A stretch of 64,000 nucleotides of DNA from Immundisolibacter cernigliae (GTDB lineage Bacteria > Pseudomonadota > Gammaproteobacteria > Immundisolibacterales > Immundisolibacteraceae): NCBI RefSeq assembly GCF_001697225.1, contig NZ_CP014671.1:62001-126000 (forward strand), read 5' to 3'. The first letter of the stretch is position 1. Each line of letters begins with the position of its first letter. The notes under the pieces are model-generated. The model had not been told where the DNA came from and did not search any database. It saw only the letters and a list, made by a program, of their open reading frames with translations. Positions 18,644 through 27,507 of this stretch are shown here, one piece after another. The position numbers and the translations under genes were made by a program.

Positions 18644-18798
18644 AACCAGGTAGGCGTTTGCCGCGATGCAGAATCGACGGTGGGCGACCAATGACACCGC
18701 CGTGAAGGTCTCGGTGAAGACGTTCAAGTGACACAAATAAGGAGTACCGCACGTGCCCCGTCCGCTTCAATCAAGTCAAGCCAAGGAGGCGCAACGAA

Positions 18799-21700
18799 AT
18801 GACTGAGGGCGCACCCCTCATTCTCGACCTGCTCAACTACATCGAGCAGGTCGAGAAGCTGAAGACCAAACCTGCCTTCTGCGTCCCGGACGACTACTTC
18901 GTTGCCTACCAGCACGAACTCAAGGGGCTGCCAGAACTCCAGTTCAACCTGCAGGTGGAAGGCGATGACGTGTGGCTACGCATCCCTCGATTACGGGAAA
19001 TAGCGGCGCCGGACCTGGATGAGAAGCTCGAACCCTGGGTCACGTTACCGAAAAGCCCAGAGAAGAGCCCGGAGATCAAGGGAGAGGCCGTGACCTATGA
19101 CGGCCAGCGTGAAGTCGCGCGGGCGCAGTTGACGGACCACCCGGAAATCCAAGAACTCTTTGACTGGTACGTCGAGAACCAATGGGAGCCCTGGGCGGCA
19201 GCCGAGCGCCCGCGGCGCAAAACCATCGCTCGATACAACAAGCTTTTTTCGCTGCAGCAGGCCATCGCATCGGAGGGCGCCGAGACGCCGCTCGAACTGG
19301 TCTGGGGCATTGGCTACGCGGCGTGGAAGAAGGAAGGTTTCGCGACGCCGCTGAAGCATCCATTGCTGGTGCAATCCTGCGAAATTGCGCTCAACGAGAA
19401 GACCTTCGACCTTGAGGTTCGTCCTCGCGATGTCGAGCCGCGTCTTGAGGCGGACTGCTACGCGGCGATGGAGTTGCCCGGCGTGCGACAACTGGAGGCG
19501 TATTGGCGCAGCGCCCTGGACACCGGTGCCCTGGACACCGGCGCCCATCGCGTCAATCCATTCGAGGCATCAACGTTTGATGGCACGCTCAAGGCCGCGG
19601 TCGGCTATCTCGACCCCACCGGCGCTTACGAGGTCAGGACCGACGATGTAACGCCACCGACGCCCAGTGACAAGCTCAAGATTACGAACACCTGGGTTCT
19701 ATTCGGTCGCAAACGTTCTGGCGACATCTTCCTTGAGGACATCCGACGCCTGAAGAAGTCGGTCGAGGAAGCCACGGAATTGCCGAACGTCATTCGCAGC
19801 TTTGTCGAGCGCGGTGACAACACTGTTCGAGTTCGTCCGGAGCAGCCATTCCGTGGCCTGTCGTCCAGCGACAGCCCATCAGGCGCCTTCGAACTGTATT
19901 TCCCGATGGCCTACAACGACGAGCAGGTCGCCATCGTCCAGAAGCTCGCGAACAATGACGGCGTTGTCGTTCAAGGCCCCCCGGGCACGGGCAAAACCCA
20001 CACGATTGCCAACGTCATCTGTCACTACCTGGCCCAAGGCAAGCGAGTCCTGGTGACGGCCAAGAGCGAGTCAGCCCTGGCCGTGCTGCAGGACAAACTT
20101 CCCGAACGCATTCGACCGCTCAGCGTCGCGCTGCTATCGGATGAGCGCGATGGTATGAAGCAGTTCGAGCACTCCATCCAGACGATTGCGTCGAGCGTCG
20201 CGGCCCTCAACCCAACCCACGCCTCGGCTGTCATCGCGGCGGCCGAGGAGAAGCTGAACCAGCTCCACGCCAAAATTGCCCATGTGGACCACACCGTCGC
20301 CGACTATGCGGGCAAGCACATGCGCAACTACTCATTCCAGGGCAAGGAGGTAACGCCGGAAGAGATGGCCAAACTGGTGCTCGACCATGCAGAGGAGCAT
20401 CAGTGGTTCGATGACGCGCCGCCCCCGACGCAGGATGGCGTGCTGCCCTTCGACGACGCTGACATCTGCGCACTTCGGCAAGCTCGCATCAAGGTTGGTA
20501 AGAATCTGGTCTACCTTGGGTGTTCACTGCCAGCCCAGGACGAGTTCCCCTCGTGGTCGGACTTGCTCGGGCTGCATCGAGACCTTGTCAAGGCCAAGTC
20601 CATCGACGACAGCGTGACCCAAGGCAACATTCTTGGGCTGGTCGATACGCGGCTGGAAACCTTCGAGAAGGCGCAGGCGCTGCTCAAGTTCCTCGAGGAC
20701 CGCCAAGCGCTCATGGCAAAGGTGGCTGGCGCACGAAGGCCCTGGCTCGACGAGTTGGGCAAGCGCATTGCAGACACGCGGCAGGGCGATCCGGCACTCC
20801 ATGCCCTGCTCGCCATCTGCGGCGACGTGCGTCACCTTGAGCAACGACGTCTCGAGTTGCTGGCCACAGCGGTGGACGTTCCCGCCGATGCCGAACGGCA
20901 CAAGGACTTCACAGAGGCCGTCGGCCGTTTGGTTGCCGGCAAGAGCGCGTTTGCACTGCCCTTCGGCCAGAGCGAGGCGCGCAAGATGGTCGCCGCGGTC
21001 ACCGTCCTTGGCATTCCACCGGCATCCAAGGGTGACTGGGAGCTAGCCCAACAAACACTCGCTTGGCGCACTGAGGCCCGCAAGGCCGTGGCACGGTGGA
21101 CAGCACTGTCCGGTGAGTTCGGGCTGGAGGCGCTCGACGCGAACCTGGATGCCGCCTTCAAGCAGGTGATGTCTTGGCAGGCGAGCATTGAGGCCGTGCG
21201 GCATCTGACCATCGTGTTCGACGCCAGTCTGCACACACGGCTTGAAGAAGTCTTCGGCAAAACGACCGCCAACCGGATGTGGGACGGAGGCGAGGGTTTC
21301 GTGACTACGGCCTCCGCCAGCCTGCACGCACACGTCGACAAGGGGCGCCTGGCCTACGCGATGACACGGGTTCAGGAGTTGGTGCGAAAGCTCGAGGGCC
21401 GCAGTGGAAGCATCGTCGATGAATTGCGATGTTTCCTGACCGAGTCCCTGGGCGGGGCATCGACCGACGAGTCGGCCTTGCAGGCCACTTGGCTCGCGTT
21501 ACAGGCCGAGTTGTCTCACCTGACCACCCTTCGGCCGGCGTTCGAGGACATCGCGCGAGTGGCTGACGCCATTGAGGCGGCCGGCGCCGTTCAGTGGGCA
21601 AATCGCGTACGGACGCAGGTCGCAGCCTCGGACCTCGACGCGATAGTTCCGGTGAAGTGGCGCGAGGCTTGGAACTGGCGACTGGCCGTGACGTTTCTGG

Positions 21701-23292
21701 ACCGTATCGACGGACACCAGAGGCTGCGCGAGCTGTTCGAAGAGCGTAAGGCGCTAACCACCGCGCTGGCGCGCACGTACCAAGACCTGGTGGCAGAGAA
21801 AACCTGGCTGGGCGTGTTCAACAACTCACCGGACAGCGTGCGGCAGGCGCTGCAGACCTATCTGAACGCAGTGCAGGCAATGGGTGGCGGCAATGGTGTG
21901 AGGGCCATCCGGCACCGCAGGACTGCACGCAACGCCATGCAGCGAGCCTACCAAGCGGTTCCTTGTTGGGTATTACCACAGTGGCGCGTATCCGAAACCA
22001 TTCCAGCTGAAGTGGGCCTGTTTGATCTCGTTGTGATCGATGAGGCTTCGCAATCGGACATCTGGGCACTGCCAGCGCTATTGCGGGGCAAGAAACTACT
22101 GGTCGTCGGTGACCACAAACAGGTCTCGCCGTTGGCCATAGGCACGGCGGAAGAGAAAATCAAGGAGCTCAGCCGCCGATTCCTGGCCAACCAGCCTCAC
22201 GGCTCGGAGATGACTCCAGGCAAGTCCATCTACGATCTTGCACGCGTGGTGTTCGCAGGCAACTCCGTGATGCTTAAAGAACACTTCCGCTGCGTGCCAG
22301 CCATCATCGAATTCTCGAACCGGGAGTTCTACGAGAACGACATCCGGGCCTTGCGCGTTCCGAAGGCGAACGAGCGCCTCGACCCGCCGCTAGTTGATGT
22401 GTTCGTCAAGGGCGGTTTCCGCCAAGGGGATGTGAACCGTCCCGAAGCCAAGGCAATCGTCGACGAAATCGAAGCCATCCTGGCCGATCCCCAGTTCGAC
22501 GGGCGCAGCATCGGCGTCGTGACGCTGCTCGGTACCGCCCAGGCGGCCCACATCCACGAGCTCGTGAGCGAGCGCATTTCGCCGGTCGACGTCGTGGGTC
22601 GCCAGATTGCGATCGGTCCGCCGCCTGTATTCCAGGGGCGTGAGCGCGACATCATGCTGGTGTCAATGGTTCTTGGCCCCGGGAACCGGGCTGCTTTGGA
22701 CCGCCCCGACATGAACCAGCGTTTCAACGTGGCGCTGTCGCGTGCCCGTGACCGCATGTACCTGTTCCGTTCGGTGGTTGAAACCGACTTCCAACCGAAT
22801 TCCCTCAACAGCCGGGTGATGCGCCATTTCAAGCAGCCGTTCCGACAGGACGTACGCAGGGTCCAATCGCTGCGCGAAAAATGCGAGTCGGGGTTCGAGT
22901 TGGAGATGTTCGACGAGCTTGTCAAGCGCGGATTCCGCGTCGAGCCGCAAGTGCCCAGTGGGGGCTATCGTATCGACTTTGTCGTCGAGGGCAACGAGGG
23001 CCGCCGCCTGGCCATCGAATGTGATGGCGACCGCTTCCACGGACCTGGACAGTGGCACGACGACATGGCACGTCAACGGGTTTTAGAGCGTGCCGGCTGG
23101 ACGTTCTGGCGCTGTTTCGCATCGAGCTTCGTGCGTCGCCGCGATGCGATCATCAACGAATTGCTGCAAACCTTGGAGCGCATGGGGATCGAGCCGCTCG
23201 GCTCAGAGTCTGCCGACAACACCGCATGGGTGCATTACAAGGAAGTCGACCCGTACGGCGTGGAAGAACAACGCGAAGTGGCGTTGGAATGA
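18799..23292 (+). CDS. Large superfamily 1 helicase fused to a Vsr/MTES_1575-like nuclease
   Basis: 1,497 residues. An N-terminal region (1-360) of unknown fold precedes an SF1 (AAA_11/AAA_12, Upf1-like) motor: Walker A GPPGTGKT at 393-400, DEAS (motif II) at 1081-1084, GDHKQVSP (motif III) from 1104, HFRCVPAIIEF and ALSRARDRMYLF. About 650 residues of helical insert separate Walker A from motif II. The C-terminus is a restriction-endonuclease fold with Asp1393 (YRIDFVV) and Glu1407/Asp1409 (AIECDGD), as in REase_MTES_1575/Vsr nucleases. Such architecture is typical of phage- or plasmid-defence proteins. A strong AAGGAGG site precedes the ATG. The next gene overlaps by ATGA. G+C content is lower than the flanking genes. 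Confidence 0.85.
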   Translation: MTEGAPLILDLLNYIEQVEKLKTKPAFCVPDDYFVAYQHELKGLPELQFNLQVEGDDVWLRIPRLREIAAPDLDEKLEPWVTLPKSPEKSPEIKGEAVTYDGQREVARAQLTDHPEIQELFDWYVENQWEPWAAAERPRRKTIARYNKLFSLQQAIASEGAETPLELVWGIGYAAWKKEGFATPLKHPLLVQSCEIALNEKTFDLEVRPRDVEPRLEADCYAAMELPGVRQLEAYWRSALDTGALDTGAHRVNPFEASTFDGTLKAAVGYLDPTGAYEVRTDDVTPPTPSDKLKITNTWVLFGRKRSGDIFLEDIRRLKKSVEEATELPNVIRSFVERGDNTVRVRPEQPFRGLSSSDSPSGAFELYFPMAYNDEQVAIVQKLANNDGVVVQGPPGTGKTHTIANVICHYLAQGKRVLVTAKSESALAVLQDKLPERIRPLSVALLSDERDGMKQFEHSIQTIASSVAALNPTHASAVIAAAEEKLNQLHAKIAHVDHTVADYAGKHMRNYSFQGKEVTPEEMAKLVLDHAEEHQWFDDAPPPTQDGVLPFDDADICALRQARIKVGKNLVYLGCSLPAQDEFPSWSDLLGLHRDLVKAKSIDDSVTQGNILGLVDTRLETFEKAQALLKFLEDRQALMAKVAGARRPWLDELGKRIADTRQGDPALHALLAICGDVRHLEQRRLELLATAVDVPADAERHKDFTEAVGRLVAGKSAFALPFGQSEARKMVAAVTVLGIPPASKGDWELAQQTLAWRTEARKAVARWTALSGEFGLEALDANLDAAFKQVMSWQASIEAVRHLTIVFDASLHTRLEEVFGKTTANRMWDGGEGFVTTASASLHAHVDKGRLAYAMTRVQELVRKLEGRSGSIVDELRCFLTESLGGASTDESALQATWLALQAELSHLTTLRPAFEDIARVADAIEAAGAVQWANRVRTQVAASDLDAIVPVKWREAWNWRLAVTFLDRIDGHQRLRELFEERKALTTALARTYQDLVAEKTWLGVFNNSPDSVRQALQTYLNAVQAMGGGNGVRAIRHRRTARNAMQRAYQAVPCWVLPQWRVSETIPAEVGLFDLVVIDEASQSDIWALPALLRGKKLLVVGDHKQVSPLAIGTAEEKIKELSRRFLANQPHGSEMTPGKSIYDLARVVFAGNSVMLKEHFRCVPAIIEFSNREFYENDIRALRVPKANERLDPPLVDVFVKGGFRQGDVNRPEAKAIVDEIEAILADPQFDGRSIGVVTLLGTAQAAHIHELVSERISPVDVVGRQIAIGPPPVFQGRERDIMLVSMVLGPGNRAALDRPDMNQRFNVALSRARDRMYLFRSVVETDFQPNSLNSRVMRHFKQPFRQDVRRVQSLREKCESGFELEMFDELVKRGFRVEPQVPSGGYRIDFVVEGNEGRRLAIECDGDRFHGPGQWHDDMARQRVLERAGWTFWRCFASSFVRRRDAIINELLQTLERMGIEPLGSESADNTAWVHYKEVDPYGVEEQREVALE

Positions 23293-23858
23293 CCCGTCCC
23301 TTGACGCGCCACACCATTGCGGAACTGGAGAAGTTGTTCGCCTCGTCAAAGGAAGACGACAGAGTACTTGAACATCTTGCGCACGAGCTCCAGTTTCGCC
23401 AGGCACCGCGAGCAATTGAGCTGCTGCGAGAGGTTCAAGCGGCCTTGTCGGAGACAGAACCGTCGGCGGGGAAACCGAGGTTGGACACTACCGGTCCGGT
23501 GCAGCATCGGCTGGATATGGGAGAGGCTGCGTCCTCTGGGATACCGCCGACGCCTGCGGTCAAACCTATTGCGTCTGGTGGGGCCAGCGACTCTATGAAG
23601 CTGCCGGTCGCCCTGGCCACGCATCCAAATCGCCCAGCACTCACGATGACCGTTGAAGACGCCTACAAGATACTCGGGGTGACGCAGACCTCTACATGGG
23701 AATCAATCGAGCAGATACGACGCCAATTGGTTCAGCGGGCGCATCCGGAGCACCTTGCGCCCATGAGCAAGGAGAAACGTGCGCAGACGCAGGTCGAGGC
23801 CAAGCGGGTCAATGCGGCCTATTCAGTGCTGATACAGCACAGAACACGGCACTCGTAA
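23289..23858 (+). CDS. J-domain-like partner protein of the helicase-nuclease
   Basis: 189 residues. The start overlaps the helicase stop (ATGA), so it is translationally coupled. The N-terminus (HTIAELEKLFASSKEDDRVL, then ELQFRQAPRAIELLREV) is a small helical module; a Pro/Ser-rich linker (about 60-115) follows. The C-terminus resembles a J domain: DAYKILGVTQTSTWESIEQI, RRQLVQRAHPEHL, and an AKRVNAAYSVL helix. The HPD tripeptide that activates Hsp70 is HPE here, so chaperone stimulation may be altered. Function unknown; tight coupling suggests it works with the helicase-nuclease. Confidence 0.75.
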   Translation: MTRPLTRHTIAELEKLFASSKEDDRVLEHLAHELQFRQAPRAIELLREVQAALSETEPSAGKPRLDTTGPVQHRLDMGEAASSGIPPTPAVKPIASGGASDSMKLPVALATHPNRPALTMTVEDAYKILGVTQTSTWESIEQIRRQLVQRAHPEHLAPMSKEKRAQTQVEAKRVNAAYSVLIQHRTRHS

Positions 23859-23907
23859 ATCTTCGGTAGCGGGACATGGGTTGCTCGGGTTCTGCGTGAT
23901 AGTCCGC

Positions 23908-23931
23908 GTGGGCACACTGCGCTTTGCCCAC
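23908..23931. repeat. Short inverted repeat of intergenic-element type
   Basis: GTGGGCA (23908-23914) and TGCCCAC (23925-23931) around ACTGCGCT. The 'GGGCAAAGCGCA' theme resembles short palindromic elements scattered between genes of gammaproteobacteria. The surrounding 212-bp gap (23859-24070) shows no gene. Confidence 0.5.
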
Positions 23932-24070
23932 CCTACAGGAGGCTGGATCGGCGACGAGCGCGGATCCCAGATCAGTGATCCCCATCCCAAACACGCGATT
24001 GTCATGGTTGTTCGCCGTCTAACGCATGAATTAAGCCGACTCGCGAAACGGGTTCGGCCTGAATGAATTA

Positions 24071-24535
24071 TTAGTCATCAATCCACACGACCTCACGGAT
24101 TATGGCGTCGTTGGCTACCCGGCCAAGAATGACATGCGCTGTGTGAGCATACCCAAGCTCATGGCGAAAGGCGCGAAGCTTACGCTCATCGTATGAAATG
24201 TCCTCTCCAGGTTTCTTGAGCTCGAGCACGACATGGTTGTTTACGTCCGTGTTGCGCTCATGCACCAGGATGTCAGGAAATACGGTTGTTGCGCGAATTT
24301 CGCGATCTAGAGCTTTGCGAGGTGGCAGCCTGAGCCTTTTTGGATCTCCAAAATGGCGGTTGTACTCGCAGTCCACGGTAAGCGGTGGCTGGATAGCGTC
24401 GGAAAGTGCCATGTAATGCGCCAGACGATACGAGAGCGAACGCTCTGTAACATCAAGGTCAAGCAATGCATAGTCGTTCTGCACGAGTAGATCAATTGCA
24501 GAATTAACTAAGGTGGCTGCTTCTTCTCGGGTCAT
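24071..24535 (-). CDS. PD-(D/E)XK nuclease-like protein, horizontally acquired
   Basis: 154 residues from ATG 24535 (a TTG two codons upstream is possible). A PD-(D/E)XK-like core is visible: VFPDILVHERN gives the Asp, and VVLELKKPGE gives Glu-x-Lys. N-terminal helices (REEAATLVNSAIDLLVQ) and the YRLAHYMALSDAI segment precede it. The gene is clearly A+T-richer than its neighbours. An IS element is inserted only 21 bp upstream of the start, so the original promoter was cut away or displaced. The exact role is unknown: type II restriction subunits and orphan defence nucleases are options. Confidence 0.65.
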   Translation of the reverse strand: MTREEAATLVNSAIDLLVQNDYALLDLDVTERSLSYRLAHYMALSDAIQPPLTVDCEYNRHFGDPKRLRLPPRKALDREIRATTVFPDILVHERNTDVNNHVVLELKKPGEDISYDERKLRAFRHELGYAHTAHVILGRVANDAIIREVVWIDD

Positions 24536-24556
24536 CGGCAATATTGCTATTTATAA

Positions 24557-24560
24557 CTAA
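24557..24560. repeat. Target-site duplication CTAA (left)
   Basis: Directly precedes the left terminal repeat; the matching right copy is at 25781-25784. Confidence 0.85.
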
Positions 24561-25780
24561 GGAAACGCTGATTTATTCCCTCCCGTTGGAGGCATGAGAC
24601 CTTGGTCCTGAGACAATGTGACCTGGTCCGCAGCGGTGGTGAGCAGACGTCATGCAAACGAGCTTTTCCGACCTCGAGTACGCCGGCAAGAAGAAGCAGA
24701 CGCGCCGCGAGCGCTTCCTGGCGCAGCTGCAGGCGGTGACGCCGTGGGCGCAGCTGGAGGCGGCGCTGGCGCCGTTCTACCCGGCCGGCAAGGGCCCGGG
24801 CCGCCCGCCGCTGGGGCTGTCGCGCATGCTGCGCATGTACGTGGCGCAGCAGTGCTTTGGGCTGTCGGACGAGGGCATCGAGGACGCCGTGTACGACAGC
24901 CACGCCATCCGCTGCTTCATCGGCATCGACCTGGCCCGCGAGGCGGCGCCGGATGCGACCACGCTGCTGAAGTTCCGCCGCCTGCTGGAAGATCAGGGTC
25001 TGAGCCGGGTGATCTTCGAGACGATTCGCGATCACCTGGCCCGCCAGGGCCTGCTGCTGCGTGAGGGCACCCTCGTGGATGCGACGCTGATCGCCGCCCC
25101 GCCGTCGACCAAGAACCGCGACCGGGCGCGCGATCCGGACATGCATCAGGCCAAGAAGGGGAACCAGTGGCACTTTGGCATGAAGGCGCACATCGGGGTC
25201 GACCTGGACTCGGGGCTGGTGCACACGGTGCTGACCACGCCGGCCAACGTCAACGACGTGACCCAGGCGCACGCCCTGCTGCACGGGCAGGAAACGGACG
25301 CGCTGGGCGATGCCGGCTACCAGGGCGTAGCCAAGCGCCCGGAGAATCGGGACACGCCGGTCACCTGGCACGTGGCGCTGCGCCCGGGCGTGCGCCGGGC
25401 CCTGCCCGATGACGCGCTGGGCCGCCTGCAGGAACGGATCGAACAGGTCAAGGCGAGCCTGCGGGCCAAGGTCGAGCATCCGTTTCACATCATCAAGAAC
25501 CTGTTCAAGCACCGCAAGGCGCGTTACCGGGGGCTGGCCAAGAACCAGGCGCAGCTGTTCACGCTGTTCGGCCTGGCCAACGTGGTGATTGCCGGCTGGC
25601 GCCTTCGGGCGCGGCACACCCTCCGTGCGTCCTGAGGGAGCCCAAAACCGGAATATCCGGCCAGAACACGCACATTGGCCCGATCCACACCCGAAAACGG
25701 GCCGTTTTTCCCCAGGGGCGGTCACGCGTCAGCGCCGTCATGTCCATAGCGCTGGTTTCGGGGGATTGATCAGCGTTTCC
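24561..25780 (+). mobile_element. IS5-family insertion sequence, complete, 1,220 bp
   Basis: The left end GGAAACGCTGATTTATTCCC and the right end, read inward as GGAAACGCTGATCAATCCCC, form imperfect terminal inverted repeats with the first 12 bases identical. Both ends are flanked by the 4-bp target duplication CTAA (24557-24560 and 25781-25784), matching the YTAR target of the IS5 group. One intact transposase gene fills most of it. The last 145 bp after the transposase are non-coding. Confidence 0.93.
24652..25635 (+). CDS. IS5-family transposase
   Basis: 327 residues, a DDE enzyme. The N-terminal DUF772-like part has RKKQT-type basic residues, 'YPAGKGPGRPPLGLSRMLRM' and ECFGLS-type QQCFGLSDEGIEDAVYDS. 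Catalytic acids are visible at LVDATLIAAPPST (first Asp), DALGDAGYQG (second Asp) and KVEHPFHIIKNLFKHRK (Glu, in the Y/H-rich C-terminal motif). The gene is uninterrupted and the element has matching ends and a target duplication, so it may still be active. A 392-codon reading frame on the opposite strand is an antisense artefact. Confidence 0.93.
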   Translation: MQTSFSDLEYAGKKKQTRRERFLAQLQAVTPWAQLEAALAPFYPAGKGPGRPPLGLSRMLRMYVAQQCFGLSDEGIEDAVYDSHAIRCFIGIDLAREAAPDATTLLKFRRLLEDQGLSRVIFETIRDHLARQGLLLREGTLVDATLIAAPPSTKNRDRARDPDMHQAKKGNQWHFGMKAHIGVDLDSGLVHTVLTTPANVNDVTQAHALLHGQETDALGDAGYQGVAKRPENRDTPVTWHVALRPGVRRALPDDALGRLQERIEQVKASLRAKVEHPFHIIKNLFKHRKARYRGLAKNQAQLFTLFGLANVVIAGWRLRARHTLRAS

Positions 25781-25795
25781 CTAAGGAAACGCTGA
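25781..25795. repeat. Right target duplication followed by a second IS-end remnant
   Basis: After the right CTAA comes GGAAACGCTGA (25785-25795), identical to the first 11 bases of the IS end. This suggests that the element inserted next to a solo end left by an earlier copy, or that a neighbouring copy was deleted. Confidence 0.6.
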
Positions 25796-25807
25796 GAAAA
25801 AACCTGA

Positions 25808-25861
25808 TAGGAGCGCAGCTTCGCTGCGCGATGATCGCCCGGCGAAGCCGGGCTCCTACAG
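25808..25861. repeat. REP-like double palindrome, copy 2
   Basis: TAGGAGC, hairpin GCGCAGC-TTC-GCTGCGC, linker GATGATC, hairpin GCCCGGC-GAA-GCCGGGC, then GCTCCTA closing the outer stem. It is nearly identical to the element at 10881-10931; the differences lie in the loops and outer arms, as expected if stem structure is conserved. Confidence 0.85.
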
Positions 25862-25955
25862 TTTTTCGATGGCTCACATAACCAGCAGCGTACAGCCGCC
25901 GATCTTGGCAGCGCATCCCTGCGCTGCGTGAAACGCTGAATACTTCCGCGCTCCT

Positions 25956-27407
25956 TCATGCCCCGCGCGGCACGGTCTGCGCCTCGGCGAACTCGTAGAT
26001 GCCCTCGGCGCCGCCCTCGCGGCCGAAGCCGGATTGCTTGATGCCGCCGAATGGCGCTTCCGGGGTGGGGCCGGAGCCGGTGTTCCAGCCGACGTGCTGG
26101 AACTGCAGCGCCATGATGGAGCGCTGGGCGCGGGCCTCGTCGCGGGTGAATACGTAGGCGGCCAGGCCAAACTCGGTGTCGTTGGCCATGTCCAGCACCT
26201 GCGCCTCGGTGTCGAACTCGATCACCGGCACCAGCGGGCCGAAGGTTTCTTCCTTGCAGCAGGCCATGTCGTGGGTCACGCCGCGCACGACGGTGGGAGG
26301 GTGAAAGCCGCCCCATTCGGTGTCGATCGGCTTGGCGCCGCCGCCGACCAGCAGGGTCGCGCCCTTGGCCAGGGCGTCCTCGACGTGGAAACGCACTTTC
26401 TCGTAGCCGGCGCGGTCCACCAGCGGGCCGATGTCGGTGTCGGTCTCGATGCCGTTGCCCAGCTTGAGCTTGCGCACCCGCGCGACGACTTTTTCCAGGT
26501 ACGCATCGGCCACGCTGCGCTGCACGTACACGCGGTTGGCACACACGCAGGTCTGGCCGTTGCCGCGGAATTTGCTCGCCATCAGCTGGTCGGCGGCGTG
26601 GTCGAGGTCGGCATCCTCATAAACGATGAACGGCGCATTGCCGCCCAGCTCCAGGGTCAGGCGCTTGACCAGCGGCGCGCTTTTTTCGATCAGCTCGCGG
26701 CCGACCTCAGTCGAGCCGGTGAAGCTGACCACGGCTACGTCGGGGTGGGTCAGCAGCGCGTCGCCGATCATGCCGGCCGAGCCCATCACCAGATTGGCAC
26801 GCCCGGCCGGCAGTTTGACCACCCGATCCAGCAGCGTGAACAGGGCCAGCATGGTCAGCGGGGTCTTGGAGGCCGGCTTGATGACGCTGGCGCAGTCGGC
26901 GGCGATGGCCGACGACAGCTTCTTGGCGATCATGCCGATCGGGAAGTTCCACGGCACGATCAGGCCGACCACGCCGGCCGGGCGGTACTGCACGGTCCAC
27001 TCGCAGCCGCGCGGCTTTTCGGCCAGCTTGCGGGGCTTGAGCAGGTCCAGGTGCTCGGCGCAGTAGGCAAAAAAGCCGGCTGCGTAGTCGGCCTCGCCGG
27101 CGCCCTCCTTCCACGGCTTGCCGTGCTCCAGGGTCAGGATGCGGCCGATCTCCTCGCGGTGTTCGCGCAGCGCCTGGGCGATGCCGGTCAGCCAGGCATG
27201 GCGCTGCTCGAAAGTCGACGGCGTGCGCAGCGCCTGCTTGGCGGCGGTGATGGCGGACAGCACTTCGTCATGGCCCAGCGAGGCCACGTCGGCCAGGTGG
27301 TCACCGGTGGCGGGGTTGATGACCTTGAAGGTCTTGCCGGACGCGGCCGCGGTCCAGCGGCCGTCGATGTAAGCGTCCAGATGCGGCAGCAGCGGGGAGT
27401 CGATCAT
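25956..27407 (-). CDS. NAD(P)-dependent aldehyde dehydrogenase, succinate-semialdehyde dehydrogenase-like
   Basis: 483 residues. VVGLIVPWNFPIGMIAKKLS, the IKPASKTPLTMLAL cofactor Lys region, VVSFTGSTEVGRELI, catalytic Glu in LELGGNAPFIV and catalytic Cys in FRGNGQTCVCANRVYV give a complete active site. The FGLAAYVFTRD and GRLG-like FGREGGAEGIYEF tail match the GabD/class V group more than glycolaldehyde or betaine enzymes, but the substrate is not certain. It starts at ATG 27407, divergent from the 2-oxoacid dehydrogenase operon with a 100-bp gap, so the two may share regulation. Confidence 0.88.
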   Translation of the reverse strand: MIDSPLLPHLDAYIDGRWTAAASGKTFKVINPATGDHLADVASLGHDEVLSAITAAKQALRTPSTFEQRHAWLTGIAQALREHREEIGRILTLEHGKPWKEGAGEADYAAGFFAYCAEHLDLLKPRKLAEKPRGCEWTVQYRPAGVVGLIVPWNFPIGMIAKKLSSAIAADCASVIKPASKTPLTMLALFTLLDRVVKLPAGRANLVMGSAGMIGDALLTHPDVAVVSFTGSTEVGRELIEKSAPLVKRLTLELGGNAPFIVYEDADLDHAADQLMASKFRGNGQTCVCANRVYVQRSVADAYLEKVVARVRKLKLGNGIETDTDIGPLVDRAGYEKVRFHVEDALAKGATLLVGGGAKPIDTEWGGFHPPTVVRGVTHDMACCKEETFGPLVPVIEFDTEAQVLDMANDTEFGLAAYVFTRDEARAQRSIMALQFQHVGWNTGSGPTPEAPFGGIKQSGFGREGGAEGIYEFAEAQTVPRGA

Positions 27408-27507
27408 GATCCGTCCTTGATAGCCGAAGGCGCCTGCCCGGCGCTGATTGATGTCGATGGCATTATAGGCCGGCCGGTCGTTCGGGCCGGCGGACGAGGA
27501 GGCAGCG

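Larger units (their letters stand above)
25636..25955. other. 320-bp gap between transposase and aldehyde dehydrogenase
   Basis: It contains the non-coding right end of the IS element, the target duplication, an IS-end remnant and a REP-like palindrome. Nothing gene-like remains between 25862 and 25955. Confidence 0.7.

Noticed and set aside
24547-25725. 392-codon minus-strand frame over the IS element
   Set aside because: Antisense to an intact DDE transposase; Arg-rich and without motifs. IS5 elements sometimes carry a small opposite-strand gene, but this frame does not resemble one.
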